From Microcoleus sp. bin48.metabat.b7b8b9.023 (GTDB lineage: Bacteria > Cyanobacteriota > Cyanobacteriia > Cyanobacteriales > Microcoleaceae), in contig NZ_JAAFKG010000028.1 in assembly GCF_013299185.1 (NCBI RefSeq), positions 1 to 64,000 of the forward strand: DNA of 64,000 nt. Direction: 5' to 3'. The notes under the pieces were generated by a model. That model saw only the letters and a program-made list of their open reading frames with translations, was not told the DNA's origin and searched no databases. The position numbers were made by a program, and so were the translations under genes. Positions 1-8,359 of the stretch are shown in pieces; within the stretch, counting starts at the first letter, position 1, and each line of letters opens with the position of its first letter.

Positions 1-1014
1 AGTCGTGCCGCCATCCGCCACAATATCCAAACCACGACCATAACTAGAATAGATCGATCGCCCGTTAATATCCCCAGCCCCAACCGTAAAAATATTGTCA
101 AACTCCTGAGAAGCTTGACCCAAAACCGACATCACACCGCCGTCGTTACCCGCCGCCACTACCAGCATTACCCCATTTTGCCGCGCATATTCGATCGCAC
201 TTCTTTCTGGCGGAGTCAGCTCATAGCGCGTTGTCACAATCCCGTCAGCATTCTTCTGAGTCAAATCCAAACTGAGATTGGCGATCGCATTTTTCTGTCC
301 CGAAGCCTTCGCAGCATCCACAAACTCTACCAAAGAATCCGCCCATCTCCCAGAATCGATCGCCCTTCCCACCCACTTTGGCGCAGTCTTATTAATTGCA
401 TCAACAATCCCCAACATAAAAGTACCGTGCTCGCTACCTTCCCCAGCTTTCAGCAACGGATTATCATCCCCGCCCACATAATCGCGGCCCTTCTTAATAT
501 TCGCGTAATTCAAATAAGGACTATCCGCACTCACACCAGTATCAATACTTCCCACCAAAGGCTGAGAAGCTAAAGGAAAATTCAGCAATTGACGGATGGC
601 ATTCGGATTGTTAGGATTCGGCGAATGGGGATCGACAGGAATTACAGCAACCGGCAAAGTCTCAAACGCACCGCCCGGATTGTAAGGAGTTTGAGTCGCA
701 ATCCCATCATGGTAGAGACCCAGCGGGTCGAAATCAATCAGCGGCGGTAGATTGTTAGTTGGTGCATCAGGGGCGATCGGGCAAACACCGCTATCAGCCA
801 AGAAATTAGGTAAATCTAAATCAGGAAGCGACAAAGAACCGAATAACTGATGCAGCGGATTCAAATCATCCAGCCATCCCCCAACACCTGCACTCGGAGT
901 TACAATTCTTTCCAATACATGACTGCGGGATTTTTTGCGGCCTTTGCGTTTCGGTGAATTCCCAAAACCTTGAGCCTCTTTGCGTTTTTTGCCACCAAAA
1001 TTTAGCCAACCCAT
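1..1014 (-). CDS. S8 subtilisin-like serine peptidase, C-terminal part outside the window
   Basis: Subtilase fragment: the first 338 codons are present and the rest lies beyond base 1. The catalytic Asp is in GSIDTGV (D158), the catalytic His in GSEHGTF (H196), and the oxyanion-hole Asn in VVAAGNDGG (N290); the catalytic Ser would be off the window. The ATG at 1014 follows a strong ribosome site (GGTGGAAAG) 3 bases upstream. The N-terminus is basic ([15 protein letters not shown]) with no signal peptide, followed by a leucine- and proline-rich linker up to about residue 110. Cyanobacterial subtilases of this kind are often large, with further C-terminal repeat domains, but that part cannot be seen here. 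Family assignment is secure from the motifs; substrate is unknown. Confidence 0.9.
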   Translation of the reverse strand, partial: MGWLNFGGKKRKEAQGFGNSPKRKGRKKSRSHVLERIVTPSAGVGGWLDDLNPLHQLFGSLSLPDLDLPNFLADSGVCPIAPDAPTNNLPPLIDFDPLGLYHDGIATQTPYNPGGAFETLPVAVIPVDPHSPNPNNPNAIRQLLNFPLASQPLVGSIDTGVSADSPYLNYANIKKGRDYVGGDDNPLLKAGEGSEHGTFMLGIVDAINKTAPKWVGRAIDSGRWADSLVEFVDAAKASGQKNAIANLSLDLTQKNADGIVTTRYELTPPERSAIEYARQNGVMLVVAAGNDGGVMSVLGQASQEFDNIFTVGAGDINGRSIYSSYGRGLDIVADGGTT

Positions 1015-2020
1015 AATCTTTCCACCTTGATTAATATGAATTTCGATCGCACGAACTCGATCGAATGCCTCCCGCATTCAACCAAAATCGTTACTTGACA
1101 AAAATCTGTAAGTAATAATCTGAAAATTTTTCTTTGTTTGAAAAACTACGCAAGGTTGACAAATTTTACGTATTGGCGATCGCTTCACATCTGCCGCGCT
1201 TTGCTAACGGTCTCGTTGGCGATCGCCCAACACTTTGTCAATGCTTAATTTTTCGATTTTTTTAGCTTCTTCACGGTTATCCTACACCAAAAACCCTCTT
1301 TCTATTGTAAATTTTGTGTAAAGTTTTTTGACAAACTTAATTAGGTCTGACTCCAAAACCTGGTTTTTACGAAAATATGCGATCGCAGCCTTTAAAATCG
1401 ATAAAAAACCCGGTTTCCGGCCGCCAGCCCTACATTCCAAAAATAGTTAGAATTTGCCCTTGCTTTTTTTATGATTTCTGATAATATGAACCGAGAGGTG
1501 AAGTTTGGAATGAGGTCTGAAGCCCTAGCAAATATCACCAAAGCTTCTTCAAAAACTACTCCCCCATTTCCCTGCTTCTTTGAAACAGGGGCAATGTTTA
1601 CTTGGAAACTTTACGTTTTCAGCAAGATTTAGGGCGGCTCGAAATACTCAAAAATACAGTGGAGAAAACATAGAAATATAATAGGGCGATCGATTCAAGA
1701 CAATTCAATAAAAACACCCACTTTGAGCGAACACTCTTGTCCCCCTCTTCTTAAGGGGGCTAGGGGCGATGCGATGGAGTTTCGGCCTAAAACCCACTGT
1801 CTCTCTGCTCGATCCGAAAGTCTAGATCCCCCTAAATCCCCCTTAAGAAGGGGGACTTTGAGTGAATTCTCTTCTTCTCCCGAATGTTTTGGGGAACTTG
1901 GTGAACACTCTTGTCCCCCCCTTATTAAGGGGGGCTAGGGGGGATCGCAATCTCCGCCTAAAAACGAGTAATTTCTATTCAATTAAATCGAAACTTTCTC
2001 AGCCAAAGTAACAATATGCT
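1015..2020. other. 1-kb intergenic region with interspersed repeats
   Basis: No convincing gene. It is the divergent upstream region of the subtilase and the M50 protein. It contains HIP1 sites near 1176 and 1219, a single AAACCCGGTTT palindrome near 1409, and three copies of a C-rich/G-rich inverted repeat (see the entry at 1736-1945). An open frame at 1723-1938 exists only because these repeats translate into SCPPLLKG-type peptides. Confidence 0.6.
1736..1945. repeat. Three copies of a CCCCC-TTAAG-GGGGG inverted repeat
   Basis: Copies lie at about 1738-1767, 1826-1856 and 1912-1942. Each is a hairpin-forming palindrome with C-rich and G-rich arms around a TTAAG or TTATTAAG centre, the middle copy in the opposite orientation. 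Elements of this shape are common non-coding interspersed repeats in filamentous cyanobacteria. No function can be read from the sequence. Confidence 0.7.
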
Positions 2021-3049
2021 ATGGAACTCAAATCAGCGGTGCAGTGGATAGCTCATCCAGACGGTCATTGGATTCTTCGCAATCCCGAAGACATGACTTT
2101 CATGGAAATTGACGACTTTGACAAACAGGTAATCTTGCAACTAAGCAAACAACCCGTAACAAACACTCTCGCTGAATACAACATCGATTTAGAAGATGTG
2201 CAAAATCTCTTGAGAAGCTTAGCACAAACGGGAATGCTAGAAGGCACAAAAGCCCCGAAAGCCAAATTCAATCTCCTATCTTTCACAATTCCCCTAGTCA
2301 ATCCCGATGTCTGGCTGTCGCAGCACATCGACAAATTGCGCTGGATTTGGACGTGGGAATTTGGGTTTTTCCTGGGCGCTTTCATCGCATCTTCCGCAGC
2401 AGCATGGTTTGGTTCCTCGGCCGAAGTTGTTGTCTCGCACCAGCAGTTGTGGACAGCCGGGAAAATTGAGACTATTATCACATTTGTCTTGCTGACAATC
2501 CTGGTAATATCTTTGCACGAACTCGGTCACGCTTTCACGCTCAAACATTACGGCGGCATTGTTAAAGAAATTGGATTGTTATTTATGTGTTTCATTCCTG
2601 GATGTTATACAGATACTAGCGACCAATACAGTTTAGTCAAGCGAAAACAGCGGGTTTTAGTCGTGGCGGCGGGAGTTTTGATTCAAGTAACAATTTGGGC
2701 GGTTGCTGTTTGGGTTTGGCTGTTTTCTCAGTCGAATCCTGTCTGTCATCAAATTAGTTATTTATTGATGGTGGCGGCTTTGCTGACTGTAGCAATTAAT
2801 TTGAATCCCCTCAACCGATTTGACGGTTATTATTTTTTGGTTGCAGCCACTGGGATTAACAATCTGCGTCAAAAGTCGTTTGATTTTTATATGGATTTGT
2901 TGCGGAGAGACGAGATTGAGGCAGAATCAAGTGATAGATTGGTTTTGGCAGCTTATGCGCCTTTGAGTATCATTTATACTGTTTTTGCTTTGAGTTATTT
3001 AATGTCCTTGCTGGGAAACTGGGCTTTGCTAAATGTTCCGAGTTTTTAA
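2021..3049 (+). CDS. M50-type membrane zinc metalloprotease with N-terminal PqqD-like region
   Basis: Predicted integral-membrane metallopeptidase of the site-2-protease/M50 type. The zinc motif HELGH is at residues 166-170 and the second conserved M50 motif, NLNPLNRFDGYY, at 260-271. At least five hydrophobic segments surround them (about 110-130, 150-170, 212-236, 246-262 and 305-335). Residues 1-75 are soluble and look like a small winged-helix, PqqD/RRE-like domain; that is an inference from the pattern of a short strand region followed by two helices and GMLEG. Proteins with this layout occur near peptide-modification and secretion genes, and here the next gene encodes a PEP-CTERM protein 70 bases downstream. 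ATG start at 2021 without a clear ribosome site. Substrate unknown. Confidence 0.8.
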   Translation: MELKSAVQWIAHPDGHWILRNPEDMTFMEIDDFDKQVILQLSKQPVTNTLAEYNIDLEDVQNLLRSLAQTGMLEGTKAPKAKFNLLSFTIPLVNPDVWLSQHIDKLRWIWTWEFGFFLGAFIASSAAAWFGSSAEVVVSHQQLWTAGKIETIITFVLLTILVISLHELGHAFTLKHYGGIVKEIGLLFMCFIPGCYTDTSDQYSLVKRKQRVLVVAAGVLIQVTIWAVAVWVWLFSQSNPVCHQISYLLMVAALLTVAINLNPLNRFDGYYFLVAATGINNLRQKSFDFYMDLLRRDEIEAESSDRLVLAAYAPLSIIYTVFALSYLMSLLGNWALLNVPSF

Positions 3050-3119
3050 CCGCAGATCGATCGCAGGCGGGACGCCCGTGTCACAAAATACCACTTTATT
3101 ATTTTAGGAGTTTATCGAA

Positions 3120-3794
3120 ATGAATGTTTGTCAAAAGTTGGGAATTGTTGGCGGAAGTTTGAGTTTTGTACTTGTTAGTCAATCTTTGTCAGTACAAGCT
3201 GCTACTCTTACTCAAACTTATACTGTGGATCTGGGTTCGCAGCCGTTAAATAGCAGCACAAATGTGATTTTGCCGAAGTTTAATTCGCTGTTGGGTACTC
3301 TGTTGAAGGCTTATGTTACGGTCAAGTCTACTGTTAATAATAGTGTCAGCATTACTCCTTTGACTGGAGATTTTACGGGGACGGCGACAACTAATGCAAG
3401 TATTGCTGTGAATATTCCGCTGTTGAAAGTTGACCCTAATTTGACTTTGAGTGTGTTAGCAAGTCCGCCGGAAACGAGGATTGCTAGCGGTGGTACGGGA
3501 AGTGTTAGTGGTTCGGCTTCCGGTACTGTGTCAAAAAGTTATGATTCCCAGCAGTCTCTGAGTGCTTTAAGTGGATGCGATGGTGATACTTTTATCGCAG
3601 GTTTGATGACTACGGGTTTGACTAAAATTACCGGAAATCCGGTTAGAGGTAATTTTGGAGGTTTGGTGTCGGCTAATACTACAGTTAGTGCAATTTATGA
3701 GTATGAACCTGTGCCGGAACCGATGACGGTGGCTGGTACGTTTGTGGCGGCGGGAATGGGTTTATTGTGGAAGAAAAAACGCACAAAAAGATAA
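3120..3794 (+). CDS. PEP-CTERM sorting-signal protein
   Basis: Exported 224-residue protein. It starts with a signal peptide (hydrophobic run at about residues 8-27, likely cleavage after VQA). The body is rich in Ser, Thr, Gly and Val, probably all beta. It ends with a PEP-CTERM tag: VPEP at about 196-199, a hydrophobic helix, then the basic tail KKKRTKR. By family knowledge such tags are recognised by exosortase, which processes the protein at the membrane; no exosortase gene is in the window. A ribosome site (TTAGGAG, 3106-3112) precedes the ATG. It may be co-transcribed with the M50 protein just upstream. Specific function unknown. Confidence 0.85.
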   Translation: MNVCQKLGIVGGSLSFVLVSQSLSVQAATLTQTYTVDLGSQPLNSSTNVILPKFNSLLGTLLKAYVTVKSTVNNSVSITPLTGDFTGTATTNASIAVNIPLLKVDPNLTLSVLASPPETRIASGGTGSVSGSASGTVSKSYDSQQSLSALSGCDGDTFIAGLMTTGLTKITGNPVRGNFGGLVSANTTVSAIYEYEPVPEPMTVAGTFVAAGMGLLWKKKRTKR

Positions 3795-3823
3795 GAAGAC
3801 CTAGCGGTTAAAATTACGTTATT

Positions 3824-3900
3824 TTCTTCAGTCTGCGGAGGCAGACTTTGTTTGTGTAGGCGCGGTTTCAACCGCCGTCTGCATCTGTTTTGGGTAACTT
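3824..3900. repeat. Interspersed repeat with GCGGTTTCAACCGCC palindrome
   Basis: A compact element with two palindromes, TCTGCGGAGGCAGA and GGCGCGGTTTCAACCGCC, just after the PEP-CTERM gene. It has the look of a common cyanobacterial intergenic repeat. It interrupts the open frame described at 3895-4120. Confidence 0.55.
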
Positions 3901-4120
3901 CAAGCGATCGATAAATGCGATAATTAATCTCAGGGAAGATGCGATCGATCTCCTGAACCTTCTCCAGCCAACCGGAATCTATTTTGTCTTCTTTAACTTG
4001 CAAACTTCCAGGATTTTTGATGTTAGATTGGTAAAGGTCAAAAATATTTTTACTGTCAACTGTGCTTGTGTAGGTTTTGCTGCCAGTTAATGCACCGATG
4101 TTAGTTTCAGAAATTTGCAC
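3895..4120 (-). pseudogene. Possible remnant of a pre-peptidase C-terminal (PPC)-domain protein
   Basis: Reading from an ATG at 4120, the first 22 or so residues (NIGALTGSKTYTSTV followed by D, then DLYQ) resemble the start of bacterial pre-peptidase C-terminal domains, which typically read G-x-L-x-G-s-x-T-x-x-x-V then DxYxF. After about 75 residues the frame runs into the interspersed repeat at 3824-3900 and loses protein character. No ribosome site is seen. It could be a truncated gene or a chance open frame. Confidence 0.3.
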
Positions 4121-4264
4121 TCTTCAAAAAAATGGTTGCTTGACTTTGATCTCAATGACTTATCTGGACTCAGCCGAGGTTTTTATGCGAATCGCGCAAA
4201 ATTGTTACATTTGTTTACAATTGGCTCGATCGCCCTTTTCGTTTCCCTTCAGCGCTGAAGCCCG

Positions 4265-4312
4265 TCACGATCCAAAATCCAAAATCTAAAATCTAAAATC
4301 TAAAATCCCTTA
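4265..4312. repeat. Heptanucleotide tandem repeat (AAAATCT/C)
   Basis: Five to six near-perfect copies of a 7-base unit (aaaatct/aaaatcc) end 32 bases before the chlI start. The same heptamer family recurs at 33846-34040, in the coding region near 26075-26100 and at 58138-58180. Such short tandem repeats are typical of heterocystous and oscillatorian cyanobacteria. Confidence 0.8.
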
Positions 4313-4343
4313 TCCCTTACAATAAACAGGCAATTATTATATT

Positions 4344-5471
4344 TTGAGTTATCCTGTGAGTCCTACTGCCGAAGTCAGCAATAACCTAAATGCGGGCGCT
4401 CTGCCAACCGTTACCGCTACCCCAGCCCGCCGCGCTGTTTTTCCCTTCACTGCGATTGTTGGCCAGGAGGAGATGAAACTGGCGCTGCTTTTGAATGTCA
4501 TCGATCCCAAAATTGGCGGAGTGATGATTATGGGCGATCGCGGTACAGGCAAATCTACCACAATCCGCGCCCTCACTGATTTACTCCCAGAAATTGAAGT
4601 CGTGGCTGACGATCCTTTTAACAGCCATCCCACCGATCCCGATTTGATGAGCGATGAAGTGCGCGATCGCACTTTGCATCACGGTACAATGCCGATCGCC
4701 CGCAAAAAAGTACAAATGGTAGACTTGCCGCTCGGCGCTACCGAAGACAGAGTGTGCGGTACGATCGACATTGAGAAAGCTTTGTCGGAAGGAGTTAAAG
4801 CTTTTGAACCAGGCCTTTTAGCTAAAGCTAACCGCGGCATTCTTTACGTCGATGAAGTCAATTTGCTCGACGATCACTTAGTCGATGTTTTGCTCGACTC
4901 CGCCGCCAGCGGTTGGAATACTGTTGAAAGAGAAGGCATTTCGATCCGCCACCCAGCTAAGTTTATTTTAATCGGTTCCGGGAATCCAGAAGAAGGAGAA
5001 TTGCGGCCGCAATTGCTTGACAGATTTGGAATGCACGCCGAAATTCGCACCGTAAAAGACCCAAATCTGAGAGTAGAAATTGTCGAACAGCGATCGAGTT
5101 TCGATCAAGATCCACCCGAGTTTCTCGCAAAATATCAGCACCAACAAGACGATATGCAGCAGAAATTGGTGGAAGCCCAAGAAAGATTAAAATCCGTAAA
5201 TCTCGATCGCGATTTGCGAGTAAAAATCTCCCAAGTCTGCGCGGAATTGGACGTAGACGGGCTGCGCGGCGATTTGGTCACAAATCGGGCCGCAAAAGCT
5301 TACACCGCCCTAGAATGCCGCACAGAGGTAACAGTGGACGATATTCGCAAGGTGATGACTCTGTGTTTGCGCCACCGATTGCGGAAAGACCCGCTCGAAT
5401 CCATAGATTCCGGCTATAAAGTGACAAAAGTGTTCGATCGAGTATTCGGCCTAGAAACAACCGAAGGTTAG
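4344..5471 (+). CDS. chlI: Magnesium chelatase ATPase subunit I
   Basis: AAA+ ATPase subunit of the heterotrimeric magnesium chelatase (ChlI/ChlD/ChlH), which inserts Mg into protoporphyrin IX in the first committed step of chlorophyll synthesis. Walker A is GDRGTGKST at residues 64-72 and Walker B is [10 protein letters not shown] near 168-177. The opening [13 protein letters not shown] and the stretch around GVMIMGDRG are diagnostic of ChlI. At 375 residues the length is normal. The first codon in frame is TTG (4344) and a GTG follows at 4356; neither has a clear ribosome site, so the exact start is uncertain by four codons. It is convergent with cobH, another tetrapyrrole gene, 62 bases away. 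Confidence 0.96.
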   Translation: MSYPVSPTAEVSNNLNAGALPTVTATPARRAVFPFTAIVGQEEMKLALLLNVIDPKIGGVMIMGDRGTGKSTTIRALTDLLPEIEVVADDPFNSHPTDPDLMSDEVRDRTLHHGTMPIARKKVQMVDLPLGATEDRVCGTIDIEKALSEGVKAFEPGLLAKANRGILYVDEVNLLDDHLVDVLLDSAASGWNTVEREGISIRHPAKFILIGSGNPEEGELRPQLLDRFGMHAEIRTVKDPNLRVEIVEQRSSFDQDPPEFLAKYQHQQDDMQQKLVEAQERLKSVNLDRDLRVKISQVCAELDVDGLRGDLVTNRAAKAYTALECRTEVTVDDIRKVMTLCLRHRLRKDPLESIDSGYKVTKVFDRVFGLETTEG

Positions 5472-5533
5472 AGCGTCAATGGCCAAGAGTCGTATCTTAA
5501 CAAAAGGAATCTCTACGAGTCGGCTTTAAAATC

Positions 5534-6169
5534 TCATAAACCCGATCGACTGTTCCCCTCTTGGCCATAGGCTTGCCAAGCCAAATCCACCAAACCGTTA
5601 ACAATCGCCACAGCCACCACCGCCGAACCCTTGCGCCCCTCAATCCGAATATGAGGAACCATCGAATCGTGCAGTCGCGACTTAGCCACGTCAACCCCGA
5701 CAAACCCAGAAGGCGTTCCAATCACCAAAGCCGGTCGAATTTCCTCAGCCTCAATCAAATCCACCAGCGCCGACAAAGAAGTTTGAGCCTGACCAACCAC
5801 AAAAATCCCCTCAGGATAGCGTCTGGCCAAAGTTTCAATCCCCCAAGCAGCCCGCGTTTTTTCCTTTTGAGGACGCGTCAAAGCCTCCATCGAACAGTAA
5901 ACCGGATTCGCAAAGGTACTTTGGATCAGCGGCGTAATCCCCACCTGCACCATCGGCACATCTACTACGATCGTAGTTCGTGCAGCCAAAGCAGCCGCCC
6001 CAGCTTGCAAAGCCTGATCGGAAAAACTAATTAAAGACTTGTACTCAAAATCAGCAGTCGCATATATCACACGGCGGACTATTTCGTACTCCGCCGCAGA
6101 AAAACCGTGGTCGCCAATTTCGTTATCGATTAATCCCAGACTCTGGGCATCGCTTACGTGCCATTCCAT
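5534..6169 (-). CDS. cobH: Precorrin-8X methylmutase
   Basis: CobH/CbiC, 211 residues. It catalyses the rearrangement of precorrin-8X to hydrogenobyrinate (or the cobalt form) in cobalamin synthesis. Family hallmarks seen are the central strand IVVDVPMVQVGI, the conserved TRAAWGIE region, and the C-terminal IGTPSGFVGVDVAKSRL with IEGRKGSAVVAVAIVNGLV. The length is typical. The ATG at 6169 starts MEWHVSDAQSLGLID. Convergent with chlI; the two share only the tetrapyrrole theme, not a transcript. Confidence 0.95.
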   Translation of the reverse strand: MEWHVSDAQSLGLIDNEIGDHGFSAAEYEIVRRVIYATADFEYKSLISFSDQALQAGAAALAARTTIVVDVPMVQVGITPLIQSTFANPVYCSMEALTRPQKEKTRAAWGIETLARRYPEGIFVVGQAQTSLSALVDLIEAEEIRPALVIGTPSGFVGVDVAKSRLHDSMVPHIRIEGRKGSAVVAVAIVNGLVDLAWQAYGQEGNSRSGL

Positions 6170-6319
6170 TTGTTGGATAGCTGTCGCCTGTGTGTTGTCA
6201 GGTATCAGCTTACCAGCTTTTAGCGATTAGTCATTAGTCATCACTGATTAGTTATTTGTCAGGAGGGGATTTTTGGGTACTTTTGGCGGCCGACAAATCA
6301 TCTCACGACTGCCACATTG

Positions 6320-6450
6320 GGCAGAAACCGGGTTTTTCAGGAGTTAACTTGGTTGCATATCGCAAAAAAAGCTACAAAACCCGGTTTCTTCTGACTTGCG
6401 CGCGGGGCCGAGAAACCGGGTTTTTCATGAGTTAACTTGCTTGCAACCGT
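6320..6450. repeat. Cluster of three AAACCGGGTTT palindromic units
   Basis: Units at about 6322-6339, 6377-6389 and 6410-6427 with alternating orientation, two of them followed by the same GAGTTAACTT tail. The same core recurs at 7599-7665, 52748-52855 and 58889-59045. This is a MITE-like or REP-like family without coding capacity. Confidence 0.7.
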
Positions 6451-6506
6451 TTGTAGTGCGGACTTCAGTCCGCTTTATGCTGCGGACTGAAGTCCGCACT
6501 ACAAAC
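6449..6506. repeat. Long perfect inverted repeat, GTAGTGCGGACTTCAGTCCGC family
   Basis: Arms of 25 bases (6449-6473 and 6482-6506) pair perfectly around an 8-base loop. Each arm itself contains the smaller palindrome GCGGACTTCAGTCCGC. Two more members of the family lie at 35925-35981 and 36920-36977. There is no T-tract, so a terminator role is not supported. Confidence 0.8.
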
Positions 6507-6572
6507 CGCACATTATATAATGACTAATGACTAACGTTCGCGAGCGGGGACGCTCGCACTAATGACTGATGA

Positions 6573-7376
6573 CTAACTTTCTTCTGAAGGAGACTTGCCC
6601 AATACTGGAGTCAAGAATGCTACCAAAGCCCCGATCGCAAAACCGGCCACATTTCGGGCCAAAGGCAACCAATCAGAAGTCCGAGTCACCACCGGCCCAA
6701 TTCCGAAGGCCAAAAACAGAATCCCCCACAGCGGCGAAAAAATCAGCGCCCACTGCCAAGACACACCGTCTCCCGGTTTCCGAGGCTGAGCCGCAAACCC
6801 GCAGATCACACCGCCCAGCACCGACGTAATTAATGTCAGCACCCACTGTTCCCTCGGCAAACCTGGAACTACGCGACAACCGCCCTGACGCAAACAGCCT
6901 TCTATCGACTCCAAAGATTCAATGATCGATCGATCTTCGCCATTGTCCCGCACAAAAAACTGATTGCCGTAGCGGGTTTGCAATTCCACCCAAAAAGTGC
7001 GCGGCAGCAGTGGATACAGCGCATCCCCCACATTAAAATTTAGTAAATTGCCACCGCGCGGGTCAGCAACTAGCAATACACTTTTATTGTCTAAGCCCCA
7101 ATAACTTTTCACAGCCAAACCGGGCGTGCGATCGTACTGAGTCAGCACTCGCAGCTTCCAACCGGTTTCAGCTTCAAAGGCGTTTAAATTTTTGGCCAAA
7201 CCCTCTTCTTCAATATCCGTAAGGGCTTTAGCTAAATCAATGATCGGCGTTTGAGTCGAAGGCAACAAATCGGGATTGTTGAAAGCATGGGCCGCAGGTG
7301 CGATCGTCCACACCGACACAGCCAGAAAAAAGGCGACAGCAGAGGCTAGAAATTTGCGGGGGAAAAGCTGTGACAT
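6573..7376 (-). CDS. psb32: TPM-domain protein, Psb32-like photosystem II repair factor
   Basis: Membrane protein of 267 residues. It has an N-terminal signal peptide (hydrophobic at about 10-30, cleavage near AHAF), then a TPM (TLP18.3/Psb32/MOLO-1) domain covering about 45-170 (IIDLAKALT, WKLRVLTQYD, VLLVADPRGGNLLNFNVG), and two or three C-terminal transmembrane helices (about 180-197, 206-226, 238-257). In Synechocystis the Psb32 protein with this architecture protects and speeds repair of photodamaged photosystem II; the plant TLP18.3 is the lumenal counterpart. The symbol is an assignment by architecture. The TPM domain should face the thylakoid lumen or periplasm. ATG at 7376. Confidence 0.8.
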   Translation of the reverse strand: MSQLFPRKFLASAVAFFLAVSVWTIAPAAHAFNNPDLLPSTQTPIIDLAKALTDIEEEGLAKNLNAFEAETGWKLRVLTQYDRTPGLAVKSYWGLDNKSVLLVADPRGGNLLNFNVGDALYPLLPRTFWVELQTRYGNQFFVRDNGEDRSIIESLESIEGCLRQGGCRVVPGLPREQWVLTLITSVLGGVICGFAAQPRKPGDGVSWQWALIFSPLWGILFLAFGIGPVVTRTSDWLPLARNVAGFAIGALVAFLTPVLGKSPSEES

Positions 7377-7708
7377 AGGAAATTCTAATCCGGGTCTTAA
7401 TTGTGAATGTTAGCTGGCGGTCTTAACCAGAGGATAAGAGAAAACTCATATTTCTTTACAATTATTTACTTTACAGGAAGCCGAGAGCAAGGGGAAGGGT
7501 TCGGGGAAGGAAAGTTTGCGATCGGGGGAAGGGCTGACAATTAACCGTAGAGGGCGCGATCGCAGTTCCGTTAATCGATCGGGACTAACGATGGGCCCAG
7601 AAACCGGGTTTTTTTACGAGAATACTTCACGGTGAGCAGCAGATTAGGTAAAAAACCCGGTTTCTTTGGTAGGAGTGCGTCCAGGACGATCGATCGTAAT
7701 TCAAGCCG
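7377..7708. other. Intergenic region between psb32 and the giant gene
   Basis: Divergent upstream region. Contains HIP1-like sites, runs of gggaagg, and one pair of AAACCGGGTTT units at 7597-7668 in inverted orientation. No promoter can be called with confidence. Confidence 0.5.
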
Positions 7709-8113
7709 ATGGTAACAGAGAGAGACCGTTATCAAACTCCCGGCGAATCATCAAACTCCGAACAACTCAACTTAATAGAACCCGCAAGCCAGTCGAAAGA
7801 CGAATTAATTCGAGCAAAGGCTGATGCTTTTATTATTAACAAACCCTCCGATATTAACAGCACACCTTCTGCCAACACCAGTGCGACCAAAACTAACAGC
7901 AACCCCAGAGATGCAACAAATCATGAAATTGACCCGCTAATTGGCAAACTGGACTCGGACTTAGGAGACCCCCTAACCAACCCGAATCGAATAACCTCAC
8001 CCGTTATAACTACATCCACAAACTCAGAAAAAGCTTCGGACAAAACACCATTACCCGCAACCGCTGAAACAACTTCAAAACCCGAAGAACACAAAACACC
8101 CCGATCATCATAG
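7709..8113 (+). pseudogene. Detached 5' part of the giant nuclease-tipped protein gene
   Basis: A 134-codon frame rich in Ser, Thr, Lys, Pro, Asp and Asn, ending at TAG (8111). It lies in exactly the same frame as the giant gene. After three in-frame stops within 27 bases (8111 TAG, 8129 TAG, 8135 TAA) the same frame continues open, with the same low-complexity composition, into the giant gene. This is most simply read as the true 5' end of that gene broken by mutation (or by a compensated pair of frameshifts near 8090 and 8160). It has no signal peptide (starts MVTERDRYQTPG) and no clear ribosome site. Confidence 0.6.
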
Positions 8114-8359
8114 ATTACACTCAACAGTTAGTCATAACCCAACAAAACATCACCTGCAACTGCATCAAGCGCAATTCCAGATCATAATACAACTTCATCA
8201 GAAAAATCCGAGAAAATTGCAGTAACAAATTCAACCGAAACTGTTGCGGCTAGCCCAAATATTCCCTCAACTGATAAAACCTCTACAGACAAACAGTCCC
8301 CAGTTGCCACAACTGACGACAAGATAGACTCAGACAAGCAATCTCAAAACTCCACAATT

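Larger units (their letters stand above)
6170..6572. other. Intergenic region made of interspersed repeats
   Basis: No gene. It holds short AT-rich direct repeats (tagtcattagtcat type), three AAACCGGGTTT palindromic units (6322-6425) and one long inverted repeat (6449-6506), each given separately. It separates the starts and stops of two minus-strand genes. Confidence 0.6.

Noticed and set aside
1723-1938. Small plus-strand open frame encoding SCPPLLKG-type peptide
   Set aside because: It is a translation of three intergenic inverted repeats; no ribosome site or protein-like composition.
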